A stretch of 64,000 bases of DNA, from contig JAWNZC010000265.1 of assembly GCA_035771165.1 (NCBI GenBank), forward strand, positions 845,001-909,000, in the 5' to 3' direction. Source of the DNA: Paragorgia papillata (Eukaryota > Cnidaria > Anthozoa > Scleralcyonacea > Coralliidae). This document shows positions 10,754 to 23,007 of the stretch, piece by piece (the stretch's first letter is position 1; every line of letters starts with the position of its first letter). Under the pieces are notes generated by a model. The model did not search any database. It had not been told where the DNA came from and worked only from the letters and a program-made list of their open reading frames with translations. The position numbers and the translations under genes are program-made.

Positions 10754-13149
10754 ATAACAGCGCTGTGTAGTAACGAGATACAAGGATGCATGGATAAGTC
10801 AGTAAATAGACGTACACAGTACTAAATTTGGAGGGTCGCAATCCCCGGTGGGCATCTCGGGCCGGCAATCATTACACCACCAAGCTAGCGAGTCGCCAAG
10901 GCCTGGCAGACCAGTCTGGTGCTGGCACACGAAGCGCGATCCTACTCATTTAGGTAATAGTGGTGTTCCTGCGCGACCGAGAAACTCCTCTCAACCAGGG
11001 GATTACGGTTCACACTACTAGACTAGTGGAGAAAGAAAGTAAATAATACAAGTACTCACCCATGATGTGACTTCACAAACCTGAACCTATAGAAAAGGCG
11101 TAGGAAACAGCTGCAGCAGACACTGCAAGACACTGGACGCCAAATGCAATGCAGATCACCCGGCCAGCAAGACCGAGAGAGTTCAAGTAATATCCTGTCT
11201 AAGATAGAACAGTTAGGTTATGAAAGCCACATAAATGTTATGAAAGCAACATAAAGCAACATAAAGCAACATAAAAAAAAAAAAAGAAGCAACACAGGAA
11301 GACAGCGTACAATACAAATTAGCTAACAAATTAATGTATCACCTGGCATGCCAGGGAGAGCAAGACTGACGGCGTCTGTGCTCACAGCTTACTCCCTCTA
11401 CAAATTAGACGGAGCAACAACGGTGGAGCAACCGTTGGCAAGCCGGGAGAGCCCTCTCCCGGCGCTAGCAACAACAAGTTCTGCAAACGAACCTTGCTGA
11501 ACACCAGAGGCGCATCTGGTGAAGGAATAGAGAGGCTCCAAGATTACAGTGGGAAGTGGGAGAGGTGTAGAACAACAACGGTGGAGCAACCGTTGGCAAG
11601 CCGGGAGAGCCCTCTCCCGGCGCTAGCAACAAAAGGTTCTGCAAACGAACCTTGCTGAACACCAGAGGCGCATCTGGTGAAGGAATGGAGAGGCTCCAAG
11701 ATTACAGTGGGAAGTGGGAGAGGTGTAGAGGACGCACAGACGTGATAAACATTAGCTAACTGAGGCGAAACCGTTAGCAGTGGCGGAAGCTTCAAACTCC
11801 CGTGCAAAGGGAGTGGGGTGTCGATTGGGGCTGTTCGAGCAGTAAGAAGACTGAAGTCTAAGCAAGACTCATGGCGTCTGTGCTCACAGCTTACTCCTTC
11901 TACAAATTAGACGGAGCAACAACGGTGGAGCAACCGTTGGCAAGCCGGGAGAGCCCTCTCCCGGCGCTAGCAACAACAAGTTCTGCAAACGAACCTTGCT
12001 GAACACCAGAGGCGCATCTGGTGAAGGAATAGAGAGGCTCCAAGATTACAGTGGGAAGTGGGAGAGGTGTAGAACAACAACGGTGGAGCAACCGTTGGCA
12101 AGCCGGGAGAGCCCTCTCCCGGCGCTAGCAACAAAAGGTTCTGCAAACGAACCTTGCTGAACACCAGAGGCGCATTTGGTGAAGGAATGGAGAGGCTCCA
12201 AGATTACAGTGGGAAGTGGGAGAGGTGTAGAGGACGCACAGACGTGATAAACATTAGCTAACTGAGGCGAAACCGTTAGCAGTGGCGGAAGCTTCAAACT
12301 CCCGTGCAAAGGGAGTGGGGTGTCGATTGGGGCTGTTCGAGCAGTAAGAAGACTGAAGTCTAAGCAAGACTCATGGCGTCTGTGCTCACAGCTTACTCCT
12401 TCTACGAAGTAGACGGAGCAACAACGGTGGAGCAACCGTTGGCAAGCCGGGAGAGCCCTCTCCCGGCGCTAGCAATCAAAGGTTCTGCGAACGAACCTTG
12501 CTGAACACCAGAGGCGCATCTGGTGAAGGAATAAAGAGGCTCCAGGATTACAGTGGGAAGTGGGAGTGGTGTAGAGGACGCACCGACATGATAAACATTA
12601 GCTAACTGAGGCGCATCCGTTAGCAGTTGCGGAGGCTTCAAACTCCAGGGCAGGAGGCCTGTGGATTGGCGCTTGCACAACCACGCGAATAATAGGTGAG
12701 TCTGTTATCTAATGACCGAGTAACAAGGGAGGAGCACCCGTTGGCAGTTGCGGAGGCTTGAAACTCCGAGGAGCGTGTGGACTGGCGCTTATGCCACGAC
12801 AAGAAACTGAAGCGTAACTGGCGGCGAACCAGGGGAAGGAGGCAGTGACTGGCGCTCGATAGCACGTTGTGGGGAGGAGGGTGGGAAGAACCACTCGAGA
12901 AACGGTGCCAACAATGCTGAGCCCGGGACCCAGGAAACGTTTACTAGTAGTTCCGGGTATTGCATCAGCCTTCTAAGCACGCACGTATCACGTGCCACTG
13001 ATCAACAGTGCCCGATGCATTGATCGCTGGAGTGTGACACTTCACGTGTGCCATGCGTGACCAGATAGCCCCAATGAACCGGGGGGAGTTGGAGCCACCC
13101 AAACAACACACAGCTAGTTTTAATATTATTTATTGCATAAATCCCATTA
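10754..13149 (-). mobile_element. Tyrosine-recombinase element unit U2
   Basis: This 2396-bp unit is almost identical to U1 throughout, including the same internal deletion and the same number of hairpin repeats. Differences are single bases, many of them one-base indels. It begins ATAACAGCG and ends CCCATTA, joining U3 at ATTA (13146-13149). A head-to-tail array with a shared 4-bp junction is what one expects from repeated site-specific integration of a circle, or from unequal exchange. Confidence 0.7.
11411..12577. repeat. Hairpin-rich ~146-bp repeats in U2
   Basis: Same order of stems and same 502-bp block structure as in U1, displaced by 2397 bp. Near-identity between the arrays points to very recent duplication or homogenisation. 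Confidence 0.85.
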
Positions 13150-14435
13150 ATAACAGCGCTGTGTAGTAACGAGATACAAGGATGCATGGATAAGTCAGTA
13201 AATAGACGTACACAGTACTAAATTTGGAGGGTCGCAATCCCCGGTGGGCATCTCGGGCCGGCAATCATTACACCACCAAGCTAGCGAGTCGCCAAGGCCT
13301 GGCAGACCAGTCTGGTGCTGGCACACGAAGCGCGATCCTACTCATTTAGGTAATAGTGGTGTTCCTGCGCGACCGAGAAACTCCTCTCCAATGCGACCTC
13401 TCCAGCTAGCTGGAGCGAGGATTTCGAGGAACGCGAACCTCCTCCAAAGGGAGCAGCTGATTGACGGATCAAGCCAAGATCCGAGCAACGGCAATAAGAG
13501 CGTCTGGAGCTTTTCGTACGCGCTGCTAGACCACCGATCGAGGGTCTTTATTAAGTGATCCGGAACTCTGGCCGAGGCTGCTGATGTTGCTGCGCCTATT
13601 CGAAAACTGTGGCTGCTAAACGAAGAACCAAATCCAGCAGCCGTAAATGGAGCGGAGCCACTGGTTGACGAGGGGTGGAGATAACGGAACCAAAGACGAC
13701 GAACAACGGGCCCGGTGAAATGCCCCGGAACGAGGAAGACCCGTAGGGGATCCACAGCAAAAATAGAATACCCGCGGATAGACCAGTATGAAGGATGACG
13801 CTCTTGCGGACGATAAGACAGCGACGGTACCACCGGAATCAATGCCAGTGCAGACATCGGAGACTGAGGATCGAATTAGGAAGAGGGACAAGTAAACTTT
13901 GACACGTGGAGAAAAACAAGAAACGAAAACGAGAAGCATCAGCGGAGGTGTTGAGATGACCTGTAACCCAAACCGAAACCAGCTACGGCCCCAGAGAGCA
14001 CGGGTGGCGTGTGCTGTTAGGGCGCTGCCTCTCACCAATAATTAAGCCCAGTTGGACGGGGCCAGCACTTGGATGACCGTCTGGGAAAACCCCGTTCTCG
14101 AACTTGAATTTCATGAGAGTAGAGTTTAGTTGGTCTCTGCTGTGCTTCGAGTTTTTTTGCAGGGCCCCGCGGTTTTCCTCCCTCTGTAAAAACAACACGT
14201 TAGGTCTTAGACTCGGATGATTGGGCGACAACATCCTGTGCTTGCGACGTTAAATAATCATTACTCATTACTCATGAAAGGCGACTACAGGGAATCATTC
14301 ACAAATGCAATCGAAGGAGCATGTGACAGAACGAAAAACACCACAGCGATGCGAACCAGTGTCAGTCAAAGGGAGCACCAAGACTCCCCACGCCGGATGC
14401 AGGAGAAAACACAGAGAGGTCGGGTATGAGTAAAT
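13150..14435 (-). mobile_element. Tyrosine-recombinase element unit U3, partial, with recombinase gene
   Basis: The first ~240 bp equal the start of U1 and U2. At about 13388 the sequence departs (CTCCTCT then CCAATGCG in place of CAACCAGG) into a GC-rich region coding for a tyrosine recombinase on the minus strand. This shows the normal content of the element between its 3' terminal region and its interior. On the far side the unit is cut off at 14435, where the duplicated flank starts. The stretch 14040-14435 has no recognisable gene. Confidence 0.65.
13342..13857 (-). pseudogene. DIRS/Crypton-class tyrosine recombinase, C-terminal part
   Basis: 171 codons, minus strand. Residues 82-91 read SHSFRIGAAT, the H-x-x-R box of this recombinase class (H83, R86). 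They are followed by VPDHLIKTL and then RWSSSAY (W109, Y114). Related proteins usually read GRWSSxAYxxYI; here D replaces G before RW, and Leu117 stands where the second tyrosine normally is, so catalysis is doubtful. The usual N-terminal half with the first catalytic arginine is not intact; an in-frame stop lies just upstream of this ATG. Such enzymes integrate circular DNA by strand exchange at short homologies. The C-terminus runs into the terminal region shared by all units. Confidence 0.7.
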
Positions 14436-15828
14436 TGTGTTAGATGAAGTTGTCAACGCAAAGCTAATCGAAAATAAAGGTAAATATTTTTTTTAAATTT
14501 TGATTTCCTTCGGTGCATGAAGTTGCGTTTTGATCCAACTTGATTCTGTTGTAAATGTCGCCCGAATCCGTTTTTGTCGTACAGTTTATGTTTATATTGC
14601 CGTGAATATCAACTTTAATATGGATAGCGAATAATTTAGCGAAGTTATCTCCAACTTATATAATCACTGGCATTGTGGTCCGGATTCTCCGGATTAAAAC
14701 AAGTCTTGTTATTGAGCCGTTGTGTAAACAATGTCAGGAAAAGAACATGTCTCGCGACACTGAGACCGCCAGCCGTATTAATGTTAGAGCATACAATTTC
14801 TAACCGTTTTGCAATTGGAATATATGTATAAAAATGTAAGCCAATGTCAACTGGATATTGAACTGGTCCGGATAAAATAGAGCATAATTCGCGCATCATT
14901 TATTATTTGTCGGTTGCTTCAGAGTTCAATGCTATATTCATGCATGTCAAACTTCATTGAAACTTTGACAATTTATTATCAAACGGAATAATCCAATAGT
15001 GTTACAAATTATAGTGCTGCATAGGCAGTGTTCTGAATGTAGAAAATCGAAAAGGTGGTAAACAGCTGAGGTTTTTAATAATGAAATACTCACGTTTTGA
15101 GCGGAGCGCTTTTACTCTGATGAAAGGCTCCGCACAAAACGTCTGTTCATTAAAAATATAATTTGGCAGTTTACCATCTTTTTGCTTTGCTATAGAATAA
15201 TCCAATACATGTATGTATGAAGAAAATATTCAGAATTATTCAATTCGACAATGTCAATTGAACAGAATCAAATCAGGTACCTCAAAACGTTCGGCTTCAC
15301 CGCCTAGGAAATCAGAATAGAGAAAATATTTACGTAACAAAGTACGGTTGGCTTCGTGTCAACAACTTTTGTATATATCGAACGTGAAACTACATGCCTT
15401 ACATATTTCGCTCTCTTAATCCATAGACTCACTTTGCTTGGACTGTTAGCTGTGGGAGTCGTAATAAAAAAGCAATGTAAAGTAAAAAATACTTTACTTT
15501 CGCCATTTCCATATTATGTAAACTTGTTCCCGTTGTTATACCATCTTTTGCAGGGTCAGAATATCAGACCAAGTTCACTTACTTTACTGCAAAGTGCCAG
15601 AGCTCTTTACAGTCTTTTTGTGTTATTATTAAACCAGCTAGTCAACGCTACAGAAAGCGATTCAGCCATAGCGCAAAATTCACCCCTCCCCCACGAAGAA
15701 TTGCTGTTTCATGATTGTCACATGACCACAACGAACCAGGGTCTTTGCTCCAGCCACGTGTTAGGGGGCGCCGAGCAAAGAGCCTGGGTACGAGGTTGGA
15801 TCACTGATCTCAAATAATATACTCATTA
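14436..15828. repeat. Duplicated flank, copy 2
   Basis: Near-identical copy of 6960-8355, including the splice-donor end of the possible exon, GGTTGGAT at 15794-15801, the hAT-like terminal start CACTGATCTC at 15802, and ATTA at 15825-15828 followed by unit U4. Either a recent tandem duplication or two haplotypes placed end to end in the assembly would explain this. Confidence 0.9.
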
Positions 15829-16478
15829 ATAACAGCGCTGTGTAGTAACGAGATACAAGGATGCATGGATAAGTCAGTAAATAGACGTACACAGTACTAA
15901 ATTTGGAGGGTCGCAATCCCCGGTGGGCATCTCGGGCCGGCAATCATTACACCACCAAGCTAGCGAGTCGCCAAGGCCTGGCAGACCAGTCTGGTGCTGG
16001 CACACGAAGCGCGATCCTACTCATTTAGGTAATAGTGGTGTTCCTGCGCGACCGAGAAACTCCTCTCAACCAGGGGATTACGGTTCACACTACTAGACTA
16101 GTGGAGAAAGAAAGTAAATAATACAAGTACTCACCCATGATGTGACTTCACAAACCTGAACCTATAGAAAAGGCGTAGGAAACAGCTGCAGCAGACACTG
16201 CAAGACACTGGACGCCAAATGCAATGCAGATCACCCGGCCAGCAAGACCGAGAGAGTTCAAGTAATATCCTGTCTAAGATAGAACAGTTAGGTTATGAAA
16301 GCCACATAAATGTTATGAAAGCAACATAAAGCAACATAAAGCAACATAAAAAAAAAGCAACACAGGAAGACAGCGTACAATACAAATTAGCTAACAAATT
16401 AATGTATCACCTGGCATGCCAGGGAGAGCAAGACTGACGGCGTCTGTGCTCACAGCTTACTCCCTCTACAAATTAGAC

Positions 16479-17317
16479 GGAGCAACAACGGTGGAGCAAC
16501 CGTTGGCAAGCCGGGAGAGCCCTCTCCCGGCGCTAGCAACAACAAGTTCTGCAAACGAACCTTGCTGAACACCAGAGGCGCATCTGGTGAAGGAATAGAG
16601 AGGCTCCAAGATTACAGTGGGAAGTGGGAGAGGTGTAGAACAACAACGGTGGAGCAACCATTGGCAAGCCGGGAGAGCTCTCTCCCGGCGCTAGCAAGAA
16701 AAAGTTCTGCAAACGAACCTTGCTGAACACCAGACGCGCATCTGGTGAAGGAATAGAGAGGCTCCAAGATTACAGTGGGAAGTGGGAGAGGTGTAGAACA
16801 ACAACGGTGGAGCAACCGTTGGCAAGCCGGGAGAGCCCTCTCCCGGCGCTAGCAACAAAAGGTTCTGCAAACGAACCTTGCTGAACACCAGAGGCGCATC
16901 TGGTGAAGGAATAGAGAGGCTCCAAGATTACAGTGGGAAGTGGGAGAGGTGTAGAGGACGCACAGACGTGATAAACATTAGCTAACTGAGGCGAAACCGT
17001 TAGCAGTGGCGGAAGCTTCAAACTCCCGTGCAAAGGGAGTGGGGTGTCGATTGGGGCTGTTCGAGCAGTAAGAAGACTGAAGTCTAAGCAAGACTCATGG
17101 CGTCTGTGCTCACAGCTTACTCCTTCTACAAAGTAGACGGAGCAACAACGGTGGAGCAACCGTTGGCAAGCCGGGAGAGCCCTCTCCCGGCGCTAGCAAT
17201 CAAAGGTTCTGCGAACGAACCTTGCTGAACACCAGAGGCGCATCTGGTGAAGGAATAAAGAGGCTCCAGGATTACAGTGGGAAGTGGGAGTGGTGTAGAG
17301 GACGCACCGACATGATA
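16479..17317. repeat. Hairpin-rich ~146-bp repeats in U4
   Basis: Three head-to-tail copies (starts near 16479, 16638 and 16798) followed by a spacer and a fourth near 17143. The stems are the same as in U1; copy 2 has compensating or damaging changes (GAGAGC to GAGAGCT, CAGACGCGCATCTG), which makes stem conservation testable. Confidence 0.8.
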
Positions 17318-17585
17318 AACATTAGCTAACTGAGGCGCATCCGTTAGCAGTTGCGGAGGCTTCAAACTCCAGGGCAGGAGGCCTGTGGATTGGCGCTTGC
17401 ACAACCACGCGAATAACAGGTGAGTCTGTTAGCTAATGACCGAGTAACAAGGGAGGAGCACCCGTTGGCAGTTGCGGAGGCTTGAAACTCCGAGGAGCGT
17501 GTGGACTGGCGCTTATGCCACGACAAGAAACTGAAGCGTAACTGGCGGCGAACCAGGGGAAGGAGGCAGTGACTGGCGCTCGATA

Positions 17586-18544
17586 GGATAGATCCTTACG
17601 CAGGATAGACCCTTACGAAAACGTGGCGAGTTCTAAATTCATCTTAGACCAGTCGAGTAGGCCCAACGCAGCATTACGCCGAAAGCTTCGTCGTAACTGC
17701 GCCAACTGAATATAAGTGCAGAAGGTAAGTAGCTGGTAAGCATGAGATCACGAGAGCGTTTAATGCAGAAGGCATTAGCGGAAATAGCAGCAATAAGGTT
17801 GTAACCCAGGCCCCATGACAGTGGCCGCGCAGAGGGGAGATACGCCCTTTAGCCAGGGCTAGCGCTGCACTCCCCCCGGAACCAAACAAAAAGGAACGAT
17901 CATACCTGATAATTGATCTACGGCAATCATCCCAGTAAGAGAATCAGGACCAGATGATGGGAAAAGCGCTGTTGCCAGCCCCTGGAATCAGGGGGTGTAG
18001 CGTTGCCTGGAACATTGGGGGGAAAACGCAACCATGGCAGGTGAGGAGCAGAAAGCCATTGAAAAAGGGGGCCACTCTTCCTTCCCGAAGAAGTTGAGAT
18101 GGGCGTTGATATCAATTCAAACCACTGAGACCGATTGAGACTGCGGTATATAGAGGCCGTAGGGGCCTGGTGACAAAAGCGAGTGGCGAATTGTCGGCAA
18201 AATGGCGCCAAAATTCGTTTGTATCAACAACGAAGACCGAGGCGAAGAAAACGGTGTTGACGAAGCCGGTTGAGGACCTAACTGTAGCCCAGACGCTGAG
18301 GTTGAGCCCTGGATGGCTGGACAGAATGTGAGGCGACCACCAAGCGGTACTAGCTATTGTTGTTTGCAAAAACACCCGAGGCTGTGAGGGACGAAGCCAA
18401 CGACGAATCTCGACAGTTTATAATGTCACCACTGGCTGTGGAAATAGCGAGGAAGCGGACTCTGTCATCAAGGATACTAGCTCGTTTAATGAGGCAGAAG
18501 CTTGTCGATTACTTTAGGGAAAAACGAGGCATCAAAACCACGAA
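17586..18544. other. U4-specific internal segment, possible remnant of element coding region
   Basis: About 960 bp present only in U4. Higher GC than the host and open on the minus strand for 70-95 codons in three frames (17674-17889, 17927-18211, 18112-18375), with a + strand frame 18357-18692. I recognise no reverse transcriptase, RNase H or recombinase motif in it. It sits where U1 and U2 have a clean deletion, so it is probably element sequence rather than a new insertion. Confidence 0.4.
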
Positions 18545-20501
18545 GAACCACTCAAAGAACCACTCGAGAAACGGTGCCAACAATGCTGAGCCCGGGACCC
18601 AGGAAACGTTTACTAGTAGTTCCGGGTATTGCATCAGCCTTCTAAGCACGCACGTATCACGTGCCTCTGATCAACAGTGCCCGATTCATTGATCGCTGGA
18701 GTGTGACACTTCACGTGTGCCATGCGTGACCAGATAGCCCCAATGAACCGGGGGGAGTTGGAGCCACCCAAACAACACACAGCTAGTTTTAATATTATTT
18801 ATTGCATAAATCCCATTATACTGGATAGAGCATCCGGTGTTCGCAGTGAAGTCGGAATAGATTAGCGGCGACCATTTCCGGTGGGACCCACTTGGGTCCC
18901 ATGCAATATGGCGTAAATAGGAGTGGAAGCAGTTGAACGGCGTTTTTCGCCAAATTCTGGGATGTTACGAAGAGTTACCACCGAATTGAGGTTTGTAATC
19001 TTATTTTAAGTAATAGTTTAGTGTTTTGAACTATTTTTTTGTTTAGAAAGTGCTTTTCTTTACAAAATACGCTTGCCTGTTTATTTGCTTCAGAGCTAGC
19101 AAGTAGCAAAGTCGGTAAACAAATGTCTGGAAGTGACTGCCTGTGTATTTGTTTCTTTCTAGTAACGCGTATTATTTGATGATTTACGATGATGTGTTAA
19201 CTTTTGATTTATTTCATGCCGATTAAACCCCAAGAAGTCATAACTGTGTCTGTTTAAACTAATAAACTTACCCGCTGTTGATACTGTTCACATGAAATAT
19301 TCGAACTTTATAGTTTTGTCGAATTTGGGCTAATGTTCAACCAGTTCAGATGGTTTTATTATGGTTACACTACAGTATGTATTTTGCCCAAGCCCTTGTC
19401 CCTTGATAGTATTTCATTTTGTCTACAGTATATCTCAAACAAAATATGTACATACTGTATAACATTTTGAGTTAGGTAGTTTATTATGGTTAGAGAGCAT
19501 CTTACTGGCCATTAAGAAGTTACACCCAAGTTTGATTCCTACTCGATCAATGCAGTTTTACTGTGCATTTAGCAGATTAAAATTTTATCTAGTTTGCTGA
19601 AAGCAAGAAAAGGCTTTCCAGTTACATGCATCCAGGATTACTGTAGATCTAAGGATGTTACTCTCTGCAATCTGGGTTTAACTCCCACTTGATGCACTTA
19701 TCAGATTAAAATTTCACCTTGGATGTACATTAGAGGAGTGCTTCTAGTTTGACTCTACCAAACACCAGAGATTTCTTCTGGGTACTCTGGTTTCCTCCTG
19801 TAGTAACACTGACCAATGAGGGATGACTCTTGCTGGACCTCTAGGAAGAACAGTTTAGATATGACTGATAGAGTTATCAGTATCCAGTATAAATAAAGTT
19901 AGTTTACTTTTGTAGTAACATTGACCAATGAGGGGTGACTCTTACTAGATCTCTAGGAAGGACAGTTTAGATATGACTGATAAGGTTATCCAGTGTAAAG
20001 ACTGTTTAACTCTTACAGTAGTTTAGTTCAGTTTCCTTTGGATGCATGTGACTTGAGTGCTTCCAGTTTGACTCTACCAAACAGCACAGGTTCCCTCCGG
20101 TTTCCTCCTGTAGTAACATTGGTCCTTAGATAAAGTTATGGTATATCCAGTGTAAATACAGTTACCTGTAGTTTACTTTCCTTTTATGTTTAGATTAGTT
20201 TTGTTTTGATTCTTACTGATGCTGGAAGAGGACAAGCTTATTCAATTTTTTTCTTATTTATGTACCAGAAAGGTTAGTTGTGGTTTCATTTCCAAGATGG
20301 TAAAAACGAATTTTGCCAGTAGCTTTTTGCAATGGACTTGATAAGAGCAAAAACATGATTTTCATCAACAAGAGAATCTACCATATGGTTGTCAAGCTCT
20401 GTGAAGATTCTGCCAGTGCTCCAGCCACCACTGGCACTAGATAGTATTTTAAATTTTTTGGACATTTTAGTCCTTTGCGGCTTTGCCTTTGTACTGTATT
20501 A

Positions 20502-21366
20502 GGGCAATTCCACGGTAGAGTTGGCATTCAGTAAAAAAATAAATTTGTGAATTTTACAAAATATTTTAGTGATTATGGTAGAAAATAGGCCTAAATAACA
20601 TAAATTGAGCAGAATCCCTAAAAATATTGATTACTGTGAATTTTTAAGGGTCCGAGAGTAAAGGACATTTTTTGTTGTTTTGGAGTAGTAAGTATAAGAG
20701 CTTATTTGAGACTGGAATAATGTTATGTATTAGGGCTACACAGGAGTTATATTCTTAATGCTAGCAACATTAGGCATATATATGTAAGAAAAAACGGTTT
20801 ATTGGTCAGTAAATATTTTTGAACTTATAATTATTTAATTAAACTACGACATTCAAAATTTCATGTAACGTCCATCACGAAATATTGCCAAAGTTTATTT
20901 CTGTTGCAAGGTAGTACTCTGAATTAATGAAGTACAACTTATTTTGTTACTTTATGTATGAACAAGTATGAAAAACTGATAAAACCCAAAAAAAGTTACA
21001 CATGTGCACAACAATTAATCGTTAAATTATGTAACGTCCGTCACATGTAACGTCCGTCACATTCAAAAGTGGGTAGAGATGTCACTTATCAATGCAACTT
21101 TTATTGCATTTAAAAATTACAAATTTACAAATTATGTGGTAAAAGTCTTTGTCCATTTTGTGTAACGTCCGTCACGCACATTCAAATACCGATTGTAGCT
21201 GACTAGTGCAGATTTCAGTTAATTGGACTTTTTCATGAGATAGATATTGTAATTACTTATTATTGTGGAAAAAAAGTGTGGGCCAAGATATAATAGCTGA
21301 AGAGATATAAGATTATTTATTTCTAAAAAATCCTTTGAATGTAACGTCCGTCACGTGGAATTACCC
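20502..21366. mobile_element. 865-bp non-autonomous inverted-repeat element with ATTA target duplication
   Basis: The ends GGGCAATTCCACGG and CACGTGGAATTACCC are inverted repeats, and ATTA flanks both (20498-20501 and 21367-21370). Inside, GTAACGTCCGTCAC occurs at 21031, 21047, 21162 and 21341, and GTAACGTCCATCAC at 20865. The last copy overlaps the right terminus. Subterminal repetition of one 14-mer is a common pattern for transposase-binding sites. There is no coding frame. Confidence 0.65.
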
Positions 21367-22041
21367 ATTAGAGAAAACTTAAATTAATTTCAATAAAATT
21401 GTTTGTACTATCCAGAGCAGCTTACACTAGCTTCAATTAAACTAAAATCTTATAAACATCTATATGCATTGTTATGATCACTCATCTCAAAAAAAAAAAT
21501 TAATGACTGATCTTGTCTTCTGCCAAGATCAGCTAGTGATAATTTCTGCATAAAAAAGTTGTGTGGATCTGATCTAATAAGGAAAAGACATAAAGATGGG
21601 TATGAAACCTAAAAAGTTGTATGATGCAAGATATTGAGGTATGATAAATGTAGTAAAGATTGAAACTTTTTCAAAAATAGCTTGAAATGAAAACACTTCT
21701 GTAGTAAATAATAGTTTGGAATCATCCTTCTCTTTGTTTATTTTAAAAAAAAGCTCATGACTTATTATCTGTTTCAAATATAAGTCTACACAAAGTACAG
21801 TAGTGTCAGTACACTGAAGTATATAAAATATAAAAGAATATAGTAGATTATAACCAATAAATAATTATTTCTGTGTGTAAATCAGAGCTGGCCAAACCAT
21901 GCCCCTTTATTATAATTTTACTTCAATCTCAGATGATTCTACTCTTTCAAATACCAGACAATTTGACTTTGTCAAATAGAAAACCCTTGGCAATGGCAAG
22001 TCTCTCCAGCAAGCCTATAGGCAGCCATGAGTTCATCACAG

Positions 22042-22046
<5 letters not shown>

Positions 22047-22096
<50 letters not shown>
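22047..22096. repeat. (AT)n microsatellite
   Basis: About 50 bp of uninterrupted AT dinucleotide inside the hAT-like element. Confidence 0.95.
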
Positions 22097-22099
<3 letters not shown>

Positions 22100-23007
22100 G
22101 GGTAAAATAAAGCAAGAACACACAGGTAACATGTAAAAAATTAGCCAATAGGCAAAAATATATTTTTTTATACAAGAGGACAAATGGACAATTAATGTAT
22201 TACAAATATTGAAAATGCACACCATAAATGCTAGGTGAACAGGAATTATCTTCGTCAATATTATAGTAACAGGACTTCATCCGACTTCATCAATAATAGT
22301 AAAACAGTGAGTTAAATGCTTTAAATTTGCCTGTTTAATAAATAAAGTATACTGTAACTACAAACTTCCAATAAACGTCTTCAGTTGTATAAAACCCTCA
22401 GATCGTCTGATCCAATATACGTTGAAAAAGACGGATATAGAAACGGTAATATTGTTACTTTGTCATAAAGTCACTGTCAAACTGCTAAAGTGAATACAAG
22501 ATGTTATTTGTTCCTTACTTTAGTCCTTTAATAATTCTTCAAACTGTAGCCTGGTGGCCGGTGCTGATTTTCGTTCAAGTAAAATCGTGAAATTTCGGCT
22601 GATTTTCCATGATCCCAGCCACTTTTAACACTTTTAAGTTGTCCCATAGCGACAGGTACATTTTCTTGTTAAGAATGTAAAATTTAGCTGGTTTTCGTTA
22701 AAAATCCGATCATTTAAAGCGAAAACTATGATTCAACAATAGTGATATAACTACGAAGTGGGTCCCACCGGATATGGCTGCCGCGAGATTTTTAGTCTCA
22801 CTTCCGACTTCAATGTTTGCAAGGCGCGAACCAATAGATGCTCTATCCAGTATAATGAGTATATTATTTGAGATCAGTGGGTTGGATTCATGATAGATAA
22901 AGATGAACATTTTCCGCTAGTCCTCTTGCTCGATCCCTATTCTGTTACGTCACCAAAATACGTTCGAGAGAAAAGAGGACTAGGAACTAGTCTGGCATGG
23001 GCGTTCT

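Larger units (their letters stand above)
15829..18818 (-). mobile_element. Tyrosine-recombinase element unit U4
   Basis: It begins ATAACAGCGCTG right after ATTA and ends TCCCATTA right before TACTGG of the interrupted hAT-like end, so the ATTA at the target is duplicated or shared at both junctions. It matches U1 and U2 outside the segment 17586-18544, which is unique to this copy. Its hairpin array (16479-17317) has three adjacent 146-bp repeats plus one, against the 2+2+1 layout in U1 and U2. Confidence 0.7.
15802..22879. mobile_element. hAT-like element interrupted by the recombinase unit
   Basis: The left end 15802-15828 plus 18819 onward, rejoined across the U4 insertion, reads CACTGATCTC, AAATAATATACTC, ATTATACTGGATAGAGCATC. 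The reverse complement of this lies at 22836-22879. Both outer ends touch GGTTGGAT (15794-15801 and 22880-22887), an exact 8-bp duplication as made by hAT-superfamily transposases. Without U4 the element is about 4.1 kb. The inverted similarity continues loosely past the first 44 bp (GTGGGACCCACTT near 18880 and 22757). I find no transposase reading frame, so it is non-autonomous or badly decayed. A smaller element sits inside at 20502-21366. Open stretches within 18820-20500 and 21367-22750 show nothing else recognisable. Confidence 0.75.

Noticed and set aside
9001..12680. Minus-strand frames of 61-211 codons in the recombinase units
   Set aside because: They follow the 146-bp hairpin repeats, and the same DNA is open in several frames; no known domain.
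18357..18692. 111-codon + strand frame in U4
   Set aside because: Composition is basic and helical, but the second half is the common unit end that is also read in other frames in U1 and U2; no domain recognised.
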